IMG/VR virus record: IMGVR_UViG_3300023116_003818
Location: 1 to 28,850 of that record
DNA length: 28,850 bases
Direction: 5' to 3' (one strand)
Source: a virus
In this document: positions 14,979 through 23,292 of the stretch, piece after piece
Position numbering within the stretch: position 1 is the stretch's first letter
How the letters are laid out: every line of letters starts with the position of its first letter
Translations under genes and position numbers: made by a program
Notes under the pieces: model-generated
The model's input: the letters and a program-made list of their open reading frames with translations, nothing else
What the model was told of the DNA's origin: nothing
Databases searched by the model: none

Positions 14979-15623
14979 ATGGCTTTCTTAGTTCACCCTT
15001 TGCCACCTGTTAATGTTTATGTACGAAAAGAATACTTGTATGATTTAGAGAAGGGGCACGGTGAATATACTCCAGGAATCTGGATTAGTGTTAAAAGCAC
15101 AATGCACAAAGCTCTTTATTTCGAAACACTCTTAACTGATTATGGAGCGCTATATGACAAACTTCCTATATCGGCATTTGTTTGGAAAATACCGCACGGC
15201 GAGATTCTTCCGCTTGATGTGCTACAGCTTTGGGATTGTTTTGATTACGACATTACCGTTGTCCAAAAACCCATCTTGTCTAGATGTGAATTTTTTGGAA
15301 AGGACAAACGTATGCATGCCGGTGAGTATGAGTTCACCATCGATAATTGTCACCGCGATTCTTCCATCATCGACACAAATTTCAGTGAACACGACCCCGA
15401 ACACAAGTCTTTCAACGTTATACGACTTGACAACGGTCAATTCGCTGCTCAGCCTAACAATCGGGTTATCTGGCGTGATAGCTCCTTAACTCCTGATAAA
15501 CTATTACGTCCTGACTTTAAAGTATGCACTCAAAACTATGCGGTTGAAACAGAACCTAAATGGTCTGTTGGCCACACTGATGAATGGCAATATAAAACTA
15601 AGGAAGAAAGCGAAATGGAATGA
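14979..15623 (+). CDS. Conserved hypothetical marine phage protein
   Basis: This 214 aa protein starts MAFLVHPLPPVNVYVRKEYL, a beginning I associate with conserved hypothetical proteins of T4-like cyanophages. It contains several short strands and a WKIPHGEILPLDVLQLWDCF segment. No catalytic motif is recognised. It overlaps the IscA-like gene by ATGA. Confidence 0.75.
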   Translation: MAFLVHPLPPVNVYVRKEYLYDLEKGHGEYTPGIWISVKSTMHKALYFETLLTDYGALYDKLPISAFVWKIPHGEILPLDVLQLWDCFDYDITVVQKPILSRCEFFGKDKRMHAGEYEFTIDNCHRDSSIIDTNFSEHDPEHKSFNVIRLDNGQFAAQPNNRVIWRDSSLTPDKLLRPDFKVCTQNYAVETEPKWSVGHTDEWQYKTKEESEME

Positions 15624-15904
15624 TATTAACTATTACGGAAAATGCTAAAGCTTATCTAAAAAAGGTTGGCAAACCTAACGTATCACTTACGGTAAAAGGT
15701 GGAGGCTGTTCTGGTTTTCAATATGAGTGGGGAACCACGGAAGAAAGTCCAACTATTGAAAATTTATGGTTAGATCCAATGGCTGAAATGTTTGTTTTTG
15801 GCTGCACAATAGATTATGTGGAAGAGCTTGGTGGTTCTTATTTAAAAGTAATTAACCCTAATGCCACTGCTTCATGTGGCTGCGGAGAAAGTTTTGCTGT
15901 CTAG
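15620..15904 (+). CDS. IscA/SufA-type Fe-S cluster carrier
   Basis: This 94 aa A-type carrier has the three conserved cysteines in GGGCSGF (Cys30) and SCGCGESF (Cys86, Cys88). Such proteins bind Fe-S clusters and deliver them to apo-proteins. It is a little shorter than bacterial IscA (about 107 aa). It sits downstream of heme oxygenase and the bilin reductase; both pathways touch iron and ferredoxin, so a shared role is possible but not shown. Confidence 0.9.
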   Translation: MILTITENAKAYLKKVGKPNVSLTVKGGGCSGFQYEWGTTEESPTIENLWLDPMAEMFVFGCTIDYVEELGGSYLKVINPNATASCGCGESFAV

Positions 15905-15915
15905 GGAGATTTCAA

Positions 15916-16077
15916 ATGGACATAAAACCTCACTATTACATAGAAGACCAAGAATGGAAACATTTTCAAGAAGTACAACGACTGCAATATATCACAAAAA
16001 TTAAAGAACATGAGGCGAACAGAACTAGCACAGACGATCGTAACAAATATTGGAAGGAGAACAAGTATGGAAAATAA
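15916..16077 (+). CDS. Small hypothetical protein (53 aa)
   Basis: GGGAGA precedes the ATG. The product is charged and aromatic (MDIKPHYYIEDQEWKHFQEV at its start) and likely one long helix. It overlaps the next gene by 11 nt. No family recognised. Confidence 0.65.
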   Translation: MDIKPHYYIEDQEWKHFQEVQRLQYITKIKEHEANRTSTDDRNKYWKENKYGK

Positions 16078-16270
16078 ACCGTTGACAATAAATGGTTGTT
16101 GTGATAATATTAATATAACAAGTGGAAGTACATACGTTATGTTCGGTAAGCATAAGTACATGGTTTACGTTTCCTTTTGTAAAAACTGTGGATCTCATAA
16201 GGCCACGTCTAATATTCAACATGTGAGGGAGAATAGAGATGAGCACGTTCGTCAATCAGTTTCTCGGTGA
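16067..16270 (+). CDS. Small putative zinc-ribbon protein (67 aa)
   Basis: The start at 16067 follows AAGGAG closely. Cysteine pairs GCC and FCKNCGSH resemble a zinc ribbon with about 32 residues between them. The C-terminus is rich in Arg and Glu. It overlaps the previous and next small genes. Zinc binding is inferred from spacing only. Confidence 0.65.
   Translation: MENKPLTINGCCDNINITSGSTYVMFGKHKYMVYVSFCKNCGSHKATSNIQHVRENRDEHVRQSVSR
16082..16110 (+). promoter_or_regulatory. Possible internal promoter
   Basis: TTGACA (16082-16087) and TAATAT (16105-16110) with a 17 bp spacer lie inside the zinc-ribbon gene. They could drive the gene 33/59 group. Confidence 0.4.
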
Positions 16271-16445
16271 GCGAGAAGGGAATCAGCTTCGAGCAGAGAT
16301 TTATGAAGCAGATCAAGGTTACACAATTCGTTATCATATTAACGGTAATTTCGTTAAAGAAGAAACTATTAAGGGCCATAGCATTCATTATATTGAAGAT
16401 GCTGCAACCAACTGGTTGGATGGTATTAAGGTACTAAACGGCTAA
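16239..16445 (+). CDS. Small conserved hypothetical protein (68 aa)
   Basis: This 68 aa protein has a GYTIRYHINGNFVKEETIKG strand pattern followed by a helix (IHYIEDAATNWLDGIKVL). A GAGGGAG ribosome site lies inside the previous gene, which it overlaps by 32 nt. It ends one base before overlap with gene 33. Similar short proteins occur in marine T4-like phages; function unknown. Confidence 0.75.
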   Translation: MSTFVNQFLGEREGNQLRAEIYEADQGYTIRYHINGNFVKEETIKGHSIHYIEDAATNWLDGIKVLNG

Positions 16446-16678
16446 TGATTACACCAAGAACTCCTGAAAAAGTGCATCATGATATATCAGAGATGCTAGC
16501 GCGCGGTGTTAACTATATTGACGCTTTAGTAGAATACGCGCGTCAAAATGAATTAGAAATTGAAACAGTCGCAGATATTGTAAAGAAGTCTTCTATTCTA
16601 AAAGAGAAGGTTCGCAGTGAAGCGATTGGCTTGAGAATGGTTAAACAAGATGATCAAACACTCGACGAGTTTTGCTAA
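16445..16678 (+). CDS. 33: gp33-like late-transcription coactivator
   Basis: This 77 aa helical protein has the pattern YIDALVEYARQNELEIETVADIV, then LKEKVRSEAIGLRMV. The pattern is shared with the short late-transcription coactivators of marine T4-like phages. T4 gp33 (112 aa) bridges RNA polymerase and the gp45 clamp at late promoters. Position before gene 59 and gene 32 agrees with T4 gene order. It overlaps gene 59 by 29 nt. Confidence 0.8.
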   Translation: MITPRTPEKVHHDISEMLARGVNYIDALVEYARQNELEIETVADIVKKSSILKEKVRSEAIGLRMVKQDDQTLDEFC

Positions 16679-17249
16679 CGAAGAGTCGTTTAAGTATTAT
16701 GTGATGTTCTTGGCAATGAAGAAACACTTCGGCAGCCAATACGACTATCACAAATATCATGGGAAAATCAAGGCTTCTTTTGACAAGTTTCGTACTAGTC
16801 AGTATGCATACTTCTTTGAGAAGCTTTCCCATAAAGAAGATCCTGAGAATCTCATACTTGCAAACATGATTGTAAAGCCTGACGTTTGGATACGTGAGAT
16901 TCTGGATGATGAAGGTGAGGAACGTTATTTGCAATGGAAGATTAAGATGAATTCTATGAGCCGTCTTTTCAAAGCAGATCTAGAAAAACTAGATGATAAC
17001 TACCAAGCCAACTTTGCTGTACATAACGGTCAACATCCTTATGTAATGACTCTGTACAGCCAAAAGCAGATATCACTTGAAACTTTTACTATACTTACTC
17101 ACATGGCTAATATTTTTGGCTATTGGGAGCAAAATATAGTTGACAAAATCATAGCAAGTGATATAATAAAACTATCAAAGAAGTACAAACCTTTTTTGAA
17201 TCTCAACGAAAAAAAGTTGAAAGACCTTGTCAGAAATCGGTTTTTCTGA
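16650..17249 (+). CDS. 59: gp59 helicase loader
   Basis: This 199 aa protein (T4 gp59 is 217 aa) loads the gp41 helicase onto gp32-coated forks. It shows the gp59 pattern KYYVMFLAMKKHFGSQYDYHKY near the N-terminus, then AYFFEKLSHK and ILANMIVKPDVWI, and a helical C-terminal domain ending in a basic tail. The start at 16650 (MIKHSTSF) lies within the end of gene 33. A promoter and a late promoter for gene 32 are embedded at its end. Confidence 0.88.
   Translation: MIKHSTSFANEESFKYYVMFLAMKKHFGSQYDYHKYHGKIKASFDKFRTSQYAYFFEKLSHKEDPENLILANMIVKPDVWIREILDDEGEERYLQWKIKMNSMSRLFKADLEKLDDNYQANFAVHNGQHPYVMTLYSQKQISLETFTILTHMANIFGYWEQNIVDKIIASDIIKLSKKYKPFLNLNEKKLKDLVRNRFF
17140..17167 (+). promoter_or_regulatory. 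Sigma70-type promoter for gene 32
   Basis: Perfect TTGACA (17140-17145) and TATAAT (17162-17167) with a 16 bp spacer lie inside the end of gene 59, upstream of gene 32. Confidence 0.7.
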
Positions 17250-17257
17250 TATAAATA
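17250..17257 (+). promoter_or_regulatory. T4-type late promoter for gene 32
   Basis: Exact TATAAATA immediately after the gene 59 stop codon. Together with the sigma70 promoter it would keep gene 32 expressed throughout infection, as in T4. Confidence 0.75.
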
Positions 17258-17280
17258 TATGGTCGGTCCGCCGATACATA
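17258..17280 (+). promoter_or_regulatory. Hairpin in gene 32 leader, possible autoregulatory site
   Basis: TATG-g-TCGG-tccg-CCGA-ta-CATA folds into a broken stem, followed by about 30 nt of unstructured A-rich leader before the AAGGAG site. T4 gene 32 mRNA uses a structured element upstream of an unstructured stretch for gp32 self-repression; this leader has the same layout. Confidence 0.4.
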
Positions 17281-17324
17281 TTTCGCAATACAAACATACA
17301 ACGCAATATTAAGGAGATACGCAT

Positions 17325-18248
17325 ATGTCATTTGATGCACTCAAAAAAAATCGTTCAAGCTCACTTCAGAAATTGAACGCCCAGCTCGAAAAAGTATCAC
17401 AGAAGAGCTACTCAGATCCCAACGAAGGTAAATTTTGGAAACCAACCCGCGATCAAGCTGGTAATGGTTTTGCTATTATTCGCTTCTTGCCTGCTCCAGC
17501 CGGCGAGGAAATGCCATTCGTTCGTATCTGGGATCACGGTTTCCAAGGTCCAACAGGCTTATGGTATATTGAGAACTCTCTAACTACCATTAATCAAGAT
17601 GATCCAGTATCAGAATACAACTCAAAGTTGTGGAATTCTGGTCTTGATTCAGATAAAGAAATTGCTCGTAAGCAGAAGCGCCGTCTAAAGTACGTTGCAA
17701 ATATCATGGTCATTAAAGACTCTGGTAATCCTGCTAACGAAGGTAAAGTCTTCATGTATCAATTTGGTAAGAAGATCTTCGACAAACTAAACGATCTAAT
17801 GAATCCACAGTTTGAAGATGAGGATCCAGTAAACCCATTTGATCTATGGGAAGGTGCTAACTTCCGTCTGAAGATTCGTCAGTTTGAAGGCTATCCAAAC
17901 TATGATAAGTCTGAGTTTGATGCTCCTTCAGCATTGTCTACAGATGATGCAGAACTGGAACGTATCTATAACCAAGAGCATTCTTTGCAAGAATTGATTG
18001 ATCCTAAGAACTTCAAGTCTTATGCAGAGTTGAAAGCAAAACTTTATCGTGTACTTGCTCTCGATGAAGAGCCTTCCACGCCAACTACTGCTGAAGATGA
18101 TGATGAGTTTGATCTAAGCAGCATGGGTAATACCCAACAAGCTGCGCCCCAGCCAACTATGCCAGCTGCGGCACCAGAACCAGCGTCTAATCTATCTATG
18201 GATGATGACGACGATCTATCAATCTTTAAGGAACTAGCGAATGGCTAA
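17325..18248 (+). CDS. 32: gp32 single-stranded DNA-binding protein
   Basis: This 307 aa protein (T4 gp32 is 301 aa) coats single-stranded DNA and organises the replisome. The basic N-terminal region (FDALKKNRSSSLQKLNAQLE) resembles the T4 cooperativity domain. The OB core begins at FWKPTRDQAGNGFAIIRFLP, and the C-terminus is an acidic tail (MDDDDDLSIFKELANG) that recruits partners. The protein contains no cysteine, and where T4 has zinc ligands in CPVC it reads DPVS (93-96). A good SD precedes it. Confidence 0.95.
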   Translation: MSFDALKKNRSSSLQKLNAQLEKVSQKSYSDPNEGKFWKPTRDQAGNGFAIIRFLPAPAGEEMPFVRIWDHGFQGPTGLWYIENSLTTINQDDPVSEYNSKLWNSGLDSDKEIARKQKRRLKYVANIMVIKDSGNPANEGKVFMYQFGKKIFDKLNDLMNPQFEDEDPVNPFDLWEGANFRLKIRQFEGYPNYDKSEFDAPSALSTDDAELERIYNQEHSLQELIDPKNFKSYAELKAKLYRVLALDEEPSTPTTAEDDDEFDLSSMGNTQQAAPQPTMPAAAPEPASNLSMDDDDDLSIFKELANG

Positions 18249-18567
18249 TAAAACCTACGAAGAGGTTTTAGATTTCGACTTCGGCTTCAGCTTCATTGAT
18301 GAAGAGCTTCAAGAAAAAGAAGCTGCGGCCGAAGAAACTATTCAGAACATCAGCTCTGAAAAGCAATCACTGGAGGACCAACTCACAGATGCTAAAGTCA
18401 AAGCTGATGATCTGGAGTATCGACTCGAACTCCTCTATAAATCAATTACTCCGTTCTTAACAAACCTTTGTAAGAATCCGGATAAATCAACAATCTATTG
18501 GCCTGATCGAGTTGGAAAGATCGAGGCCTATAAGGCTAAATTGCTTACAATCGTGGAAGGTACATAA
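18241..18567 (+). CDS. Coiled-coil protein between gp32 and UvsX
   Basis: This 108 aa acidic protein has a central coiled coil (about residues 20-65, EELQEKEAAAEETIQNISSE onward). It overlaps gene 32 by 8 nt and uvsX by 1 nt. A protein of this type occupies the same place in marine T4-like phages. Function unknown; an accessory role with gp32 or UvsX is inferred from position. Confidence 0.75.
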   Translation: MANKTYEEVLDFDFGFSFIDEELQEKEAAAEETIQNISSEKQSLEDQLTDAKVKADDLEYRLELLYKSITPFLTNLCKNPDKSTIYWPDRVGKIEAYKAKLLTIVEGT

Positions 18568-19643
18568 TGAGTCTACTAGACAAACTTGTAAAAAATAGTA
18601 CCATCAAGATGACTGCACCGATTACTGATTCTAAAGTATTCGGTAAGAAAGAAATGGCACCGACACCAGTTCCTATGGTAAACGTTGCACTATCTGGTAG
18701 CATCGATGGAGGATTAACGCCAGGTCTCCTTGTCCTGGCTGGTCCGTCAAAACACTTCAAATCTGCTTTTGCTCTACTTATGGCAGCAGCATATTTGAAA
18801 AAGAACCCTGATGCGGTTCTTCTATTCTATGACTCAGAGTTTGGTACTCCTACCTCATACTTTGAGTCTTTCGGCATTGATATGGATCGTACTGTACACA
18901 CCCCGATTACCAATGTTGAAGAACTAAAATTTGATATTGTTCAGCAAATGGATAATATTGACAAGGGCGACAAGGTTGTTGTCGTTATTGATTCGGTAGG
19001 TAACCTCGCATCTAAGAAAGAAGTGGAAGACGCACTCGATGGTAAGTCTGTTGCTGATATGTCTCGTGCGAAAGCTCTTAAATCTTTGTTCCGGATTGTT
19101 ACGCCACATCTTAACCTTAAAGACATTCCTCTTATCGCTGTTAACCACACCTACAAAGAGATTGGTCTATTCCCTAAAGATGTTGTGTCTGGTGGTACTG
19201 GCATTTATTATAGTGCTGATTCTATTTGGATTATTGGTCGTCAACAAGATAAGGTTGGCACTGAGATTCAAGGCTACCACTTCGTAATCAATATCGAGAA
19301 ATCTCGTCATGTAAAAGAAAAATCTAAGATTCCAATTAGTGTTTCTTGGGACGGCGGTATCGTCAAGTGGTCAGGCTTGATGGAGATCGCTGAAAAAGGT
19401 GGGTACATAACCAAACCCAAAGTAGGCTGGTATGAAGCCATCGATCCAGCCACGGGTGAAGTTTTATCAGAAAAACTGCTTCGAGCAAAAGAAATTGTTG
19501 ACAATTCTCAGTTTTGGGATATGATATTTAATAAGACAGACTTTGCAAATTATGTGAAGAATGCTTTCTCTGTCGGAGGCAGTATTATTATTCCAGATGA
19601 AGACAACAATGAAGTGCTAGAAGAAGTGGTTGAGAATGATTGA
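18567..19643 (+). CDS. uvsX: UvsX RecA-like recombinase
   Basis: This 358 aa strand-exchange protein (T4 UvsX is 391 aa) catalyses homologous pairing. Walker A is GPSKHFKS at 59-66, the T4-type variant. The acidic switch LLFYDSEFGTP, Walker B VVVIDSVGNLAS and loop 2 region AVNHTYKEIGLF are present in order. The start overlaps the preceding stop by one base. It works with gp32 and with gp46/47 products. Confidence 0.95.
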   Translation: MSLLDKLVKNSTIKMTAPITDSKVFGKKEMAPTPVPMVNVALSGSIDGGLTPGLLVLAGPSKHFKSAFALLMAAAYLKKNPDAVLLFYDSEFGTPTSYFESFGIDMDRTVHTPITNVEELKFDIVQQMDNIDKGDKVVVVIDSVGNLASKKEVEDALDGKSVADMSRAKALKSLFRIVTPHLNLKDIPLIAVNHTYKEIGLFPKDVVSGGTGIYYSADSIWIIGRQQDKVGTEIQGYHFVINIEKSRHVKEKSKIPISVSWDGGIVKWSGLMEIAEKGGYITKPKVGWYEAIDPATGEVLSEKLLRAKEIVDNSQFWDMIFNKTDFANYVKNAFSVGGSIIIPDEDNNEVLEEVVEND

Positions 19644-21057
19644 AAAGACGGTACTATCACACCTAATATTTAATGAAGACTATTATCGCAGAGTGTTCCC
19701 CTACATCAAAGGGGAATACTTTGATGATAACAACTTGAAAAAGATATTTGCAACATATTCAGATTATGTAGCAGATTACAAAGAGCCTCCTTCTATCGAG
19801 GCTCTTAAAATTACTTTAGATAAACGTAAAGATCTCAATGAAGATTCATATAAACAGGTGATGTCTACTGTTGATGATTTATCCGTTGACAAAGCAACTG
19901 ATATCGATTGGCTTGTATCTGAAACCGAAAAGTTCTGTCAGGATAAGGATCTATTCAACTCGATTCGTAAAGCCATCTTAGTTATTGATGGCGAAGATAA
20001 AGAAATGGATAAGGGTGCGTTGCCAGAACTCTTATCGAATTCTTTGTCTATCAGTTTCGATACATCGATCGGCCACGACTTCCTTGATGATGCAGATTCT
20101 CGTTATGACTTCTATCATCGTAAAGAAGAACGTCTGCCGTTTGATATCGAACTTCTAAACAAAGTTACCAAGGGTGGCTTACCCCGCAAATCTATGTCTG
20201 TTCTCCTTGCTACTACCGGCGGTGGTAAGTCACTCGTTAAATGTCATATGGCAGCAAACTATCTTACACAGGGTAAGAATGTCGTTTATATCACTATGGA
20301 AATGGCTGAAGAACGCATCTCAGAACGCATCGATGCTAACCTGATGGATGTAACTCTTGACGATCTCAAGATCATGCCACGAGATGTTTATCAAAAGCGT
20401 ATTGAACGTATTACATCTAAATCGCCCGGCAAACTTATCGTTAAAGAATATCCAACAGGCTCGGCTCATGCCGGACACTTCAGACATCTACTCAATGAAC
20501 TCAAAATGAAACGAGGATTTGTTCCTGATGTTGTCTTTATCGATTACCTTAACATTTGTGCTTCAGCTCGCGTTAAAGGTGCTGCTGCAGCAAATAGTTA
20601 CACATTAGTAAAATCAATCGCGGAGGAAATACGTGGACTGGCTATGGAGTTTAATTGTGCAATTGTTACTAGCTCTCAGTTTAATCGTGATGGTTACGGT
20701 AATTCTGATGTTGATCTTACAAATACCTCCGAATCAATGGGTATCACTCATACTGCAGACTGTATTCTTGGATTGATATCATCAGAAGAACTAGATAATC
20801 TTGGCCAACTTATGATTAAGCAGCTTAAGAATCGCTGGGGCGATCTTGGTTATTATCGTCGATTCGTTGTAGGTATTGATCGTGCTAAAATGCAAATCTA
20901 TGATCTAGAACCTGGAGCTCAGCAAACTATAAGTAGGGATACAGCTCAAGTTGCTAATTCATCGCCAAGAAGTGTACTTGATCTGAAACCAGATGATGAT
21001 ATGCCAGTATTCGATAAAGGTAAGAAGAAACTTTTTGCAGCAGGAGATTTCACATGA
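19636..21057 (+). CDS. 41: gp41 replicative helicase
   Basis: This 473 aa DnaB-family helicase (T4 gp41 is 475 aa) unwinds the fork and works with primase. The N-terminus, MIEKTVLSHLIFNEDYYRRV, matches T4 (ILSHLIF). Walker A is TTGGGKS at 193-199, then YITMEMAEERISERIDANLM, Walker B VVFIDYLNIC and SSQFNRDGYGN. The ATG at 19636 overlaps the uvsX end by 8 nt; an upstream TTG at 19630 is less likely. Confidence 0.95.
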   Translation: MIEKTVLSHLIFNEDYYRRVFPYIKGEYFDDNNLKKIFATYSDYVADYKEPPSIEALKITLDKRKDLNEDSYKQVMSTVDDLSVDKATDIDWLVSETEKFCQDKDLFNSIRKAILVIDGEDKEMDKGALPELLSNSLSISFDTSIGHDFLDDADSRYDFYHRKEERLPFDIELLNKVTKGGLPRKSMSVLLATTGGGKSLVKCHMAANYLTQGKNVVYITMEMAEERISERIDANLMDVTLDDLKIMPRDVYQKRIERITSKSPGKLIVKEYPTGSAHAGHFRHLLNELKMKRGFVPDVVFIDYLNICASARVKGAAAANSYTLVKSIAEEIRGLAMEFNCAIVTSSQFNRDGYGNSDVDLTNTSESMGITHTADCILGLISSEELDNLGQLMIKQLKNRWGDLGYYRRFVVGIDRAKMQIYDLEPGAQQTISRDTAQVANSSPRSVLDLKPDDDMPVFDKGKKKLFAAGDFT

Positions 21058-21245
21058 GTTACATTGTAAAACAATACGCAGAGAGATCTTATAGAATCTA
21101 CGACACATCAAAGGATGAGTACATCAACATAGATCTGTCTCGCCATCGAGCAAATCAAATTGCAAGAAAAATGAATCTAGGTTCAGGGTTCGACGGGTTT
21201 ATTCCAGACTTCTTCAATAAGGAATACGTCATTCCTTATAAATAA
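21054..21245 (+). CDS. Small hypothetical protein after gene 41
   Basis: This 63 aa basic protein (starts MSYIVKQYAERSYRIYD) overlaps the helicase stop by ATGA. Its last codons TAT-AAA-TAA also form a late promoter. No recognised domain. Confidence 0.7.
   Translation: MSYIVKQYAERSYRIYDTSKDEYINIDLSRHRANQIARKMNLGSGFDGFIPDFFNKEYVIPYK
21237..21244 (+). promoter_or_regulatory. Late promoter built into a Tyr-Lys-stop end
   Basis: Exact TATAAATA formed by the last sense codons and stop of the previous gene, 28 nt before the next ATG. Confidence 0.75.
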
Positions 21246-21272
21246 CAATAAAACAATTACCGGAAAAAGACA

Positions 21273-22061
21273 ATGAAATCCTTTAAGAGTTTTATTGGTG
21301 AAGAGCTGGAGCTATTGCTTATGTCTGCAAGATCTGATAAATACGAAGCCGATGTAGCAGACTATATTAATAGCATGAACGGTGTCACCGCATCTCGTCC
21401 TAAAGTTAGCACAAAATATGCAGACGTAAAAACAGAATTCAATCGTAAGAAAACATGGATTGAAGTCAAGATGAATCATACAGACAATCTTGGCAATACT
21501 CGTGTTTCTTATATTGATGGTAAGTGGACTGCAGCAGCACCACTTGATCCTGTTAAACAGTTTGCTATAGAGTATCTTTCTAAAGATCGCCAGACGCAAC
21601 AATTCCTTAAAGACGTTGCAGAATTTGCCGGTGTTAAGAACTGGAAAGATATGACCGTTCCTTCTACTCAAGGTCCTTTGAAAAATAAGAATGCTGTTTC
21701 ATATGAAAAGATGAAAGAGTATATGAGTAAAAGAACACAGTATATTCTTGACGTTAAGAATGTAGATCTAGGTGAGCTTGTTACTCGTCACTATCTAGAA
21801 GGTAAAGCAGAGCCTGCACACTATATGCAAGCGGGTGATGACTTCTATATGATCGGTAAAAAGAATCCTCTTGGCCTACCAGTTGATATTCCGGAGCTAG
21901 GTAGAAAAGGTCAGTGCATGGGTTCATTTAGAATGCGTATTGGTATTCGTGGTAGCAAACCTTATTACGAAATTCAACCTGAAATAAAAATCAATAATAT
22001 GCCAACATCGGCGTATTCAATCAAACCAGGAACTCGTAAGAAGAATCCATTCGCGGTGTAA
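21273..22061 (+). CDS. PD-(D/E)XK nuclease-like protein with capsid-targeting N-terminus
   Basis: This 262 aa protein begins MKSFKSFIGE, close to the T4 capsid-targeting sequence MKTYQEFIAE, which the gp21 protease removes after Glu. A nuclease-like pattern follows: Glu25 in YEADVADYIN, Asp51 in YADVKTEF and IEVK (Glu64, Lys66), fitting a D-x(12)-E-x-K core. The rest has no motif I recognise. A late promoter lies just upstream. The reading is a late-made enzyme packed with the DNA and injected; this is inference, and the nuclease call rests on a short motif. Confidence 0.6.
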   Translation: MKSFKSFIGEELELLLMSARSDKYEADVADYINSMNGVTASRPKVSTKYADVKTEFNRKKTWIEVKMNHTDNLGNTRVSYIDGKWTAAAPLDPVKQFAIEYLSKDRQTQQFLKDVAEFAGVKNWKDMTVPSTQGPLKNKNAVSYEKMKEYMSKRTQYILDVKNVDLGELVTRHYLEGKAEPAHYMQAGDDFYMIGKKNPLGLPVDIPELGRKGQCMGSFRMRIGIRGSKPYYEIQPEIKINNMPTSAYSIKPGTRKKNPFAV

Positions 22062-22062
22062 T

Positions 22063-23292
22063 ATGCTTAGATTTAAACAATATCTTTCCGAATCAAAAAA
22101 CGTCCACATGGAACACCTCGAAGATTCTATCTTGAATCTCGGTGTTGATGGTACTCGTACTGCTATTAACTTTCTAAGAGCATTGAGAGATATGCTCGAT
22201 GGTACATCAGCAAAGGCTGTTAATGTAACAGTAAAGTGGGATGGTGCTCCTGCTGTATTTGCCGGTAAAGATCCAAGCGATGGTAAATTCTTCGTCGCTA
22301 AGAAAGGTATTTTTAATAAGAATCCAAAGGTCTATAAGACCAATGCTGATATTGACGCCGATACAAAAGGCGACTTAAATGTGAAGTTGAAACTGGCCCT
22401 TGCTGAACTACCAAAGCTCGGTATAGAGGGTGTAGTACAGGGTGATTTTCTATATGCGAAAGAAGATATTAAAGAAACTACAATTGATGGAGAGCCGTAT
22501 ATTACTTTTCATCCTAACACGATTGTTTACGCGGTACCTAAAAACTCGGACCTCGCAAAACAGATTCTCGGATCCAAGATCGGAGTGGTCTGGCATACTA
22601 CATACCGAGGATCAAGCTTTGAAGAAATGTCTGCAAGTTTTGGAGAGGAGATTGCATCTGGCCTCAATCAAACAAAATCGGTCTGGTCGGTAGATGCAGT
22701 CTATAAAGATGTTTCCGGTACTGCAACATTTACCAAGAAAGAAAGTGCAGAAGTAACTAAACTACTATCTGCTGCTGGTAAGAAATTCAATACAATTAAA
22801 GCGCCAACACTTAATGGTATCGCTAAGAATGAAGATACCTTAATTAAAATCAAAACCTTTGTCAATAGTAAAGTAAGAGCCGGTGAAAGAATCAGAGATC
22901 CAAAAAGATTTGCTAAGGATCTGGTTCAATACATCGATGACTATTACGAGAAGCAGGCTGCGGGTCGTAAGACTGAAAAAGGTAAAGCCGGACAAAGAGC
23001 CAAGAAAGACGCAACACTAGAGTACTTTAATAGAACGCCAGAGTCTCAGATTGTTGCAGTATTCGAATTATATAATCTACTTATCGACGCAAAACATTTA
23101 ATCATTCGTAAACTAGATAAAGCAAAGCGTATCGGTACATTTTTGAAAACTGCTGATGGATATGAAGTAACAGAGCAAGAAGGTTTTGTTGCAATCGATC
23201 ATACGGGTAAAAACTCTGTTAAGCTTGTTGATCGTCTTGAGTTTAGTAATGCTAACTTCTCAGACAAATATATCAAAGGGTGGCAGAAATAA
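22063..23292 (+). CDS. Ligase-like nucleotidyltransferase with capsid-targeting N-terminus (DUF6267-like)
   Basis: This 409 aa protein begins MLRFKQYLSE, again like a capsid-targeting sequence. The covalent nucleotidyltransferase motifs of DNA/RNA ligases can be traced: motif I KWDG (Lys58-Gly61), a motif III-like QGDF near 126, motif IV EGFVA at 373-377 and a motif V-like VKLVDR near 386. The insert between III and IV is long. I associate this arrangement with the phage family DUF6267. It begins 1 nt after the nuclease-like stop and overlaps the next gene by TAATG. Nucleic-acid ligation is the likely chemistry; the substrate is not known. Confidence 0.65.
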   Translation: MLRFKQYLSESKNVHMEHLEDSILNLGVDGTRTAINFLRALRDMLDGTSAKAVNVTVKWDGAPAVFAGKDPSDGKFFVAKKGIFNKNPKVYKTNADIDADTKGDLNVKLKLALAELPKLGIEGVVQGDFLYAKEDIKETTIDGEPYITFHPNTIVYAVPKNSDLAKQILGSKIGVVWHTTYRGSSFEEMSASFGEEIASGLNQTKSVWSVDAVYKDVSGTATFTKKESAEVTKLLSAAGKKFNTIKAPTLNGIAKNEDTLIKIKTFVNSKVRAGERIRDPKRFAKDLVQYIDDYYEKQAAGRKTEKGKAGQRAKKDATLEYFNRTPESQIVAVFELYNLLIDAKHLIIRKLDKAKRIGTFLKTADGYEVTEQEGFVAIDHTGKNSVKLVDRLEFSNANFSDKYIKGWQK

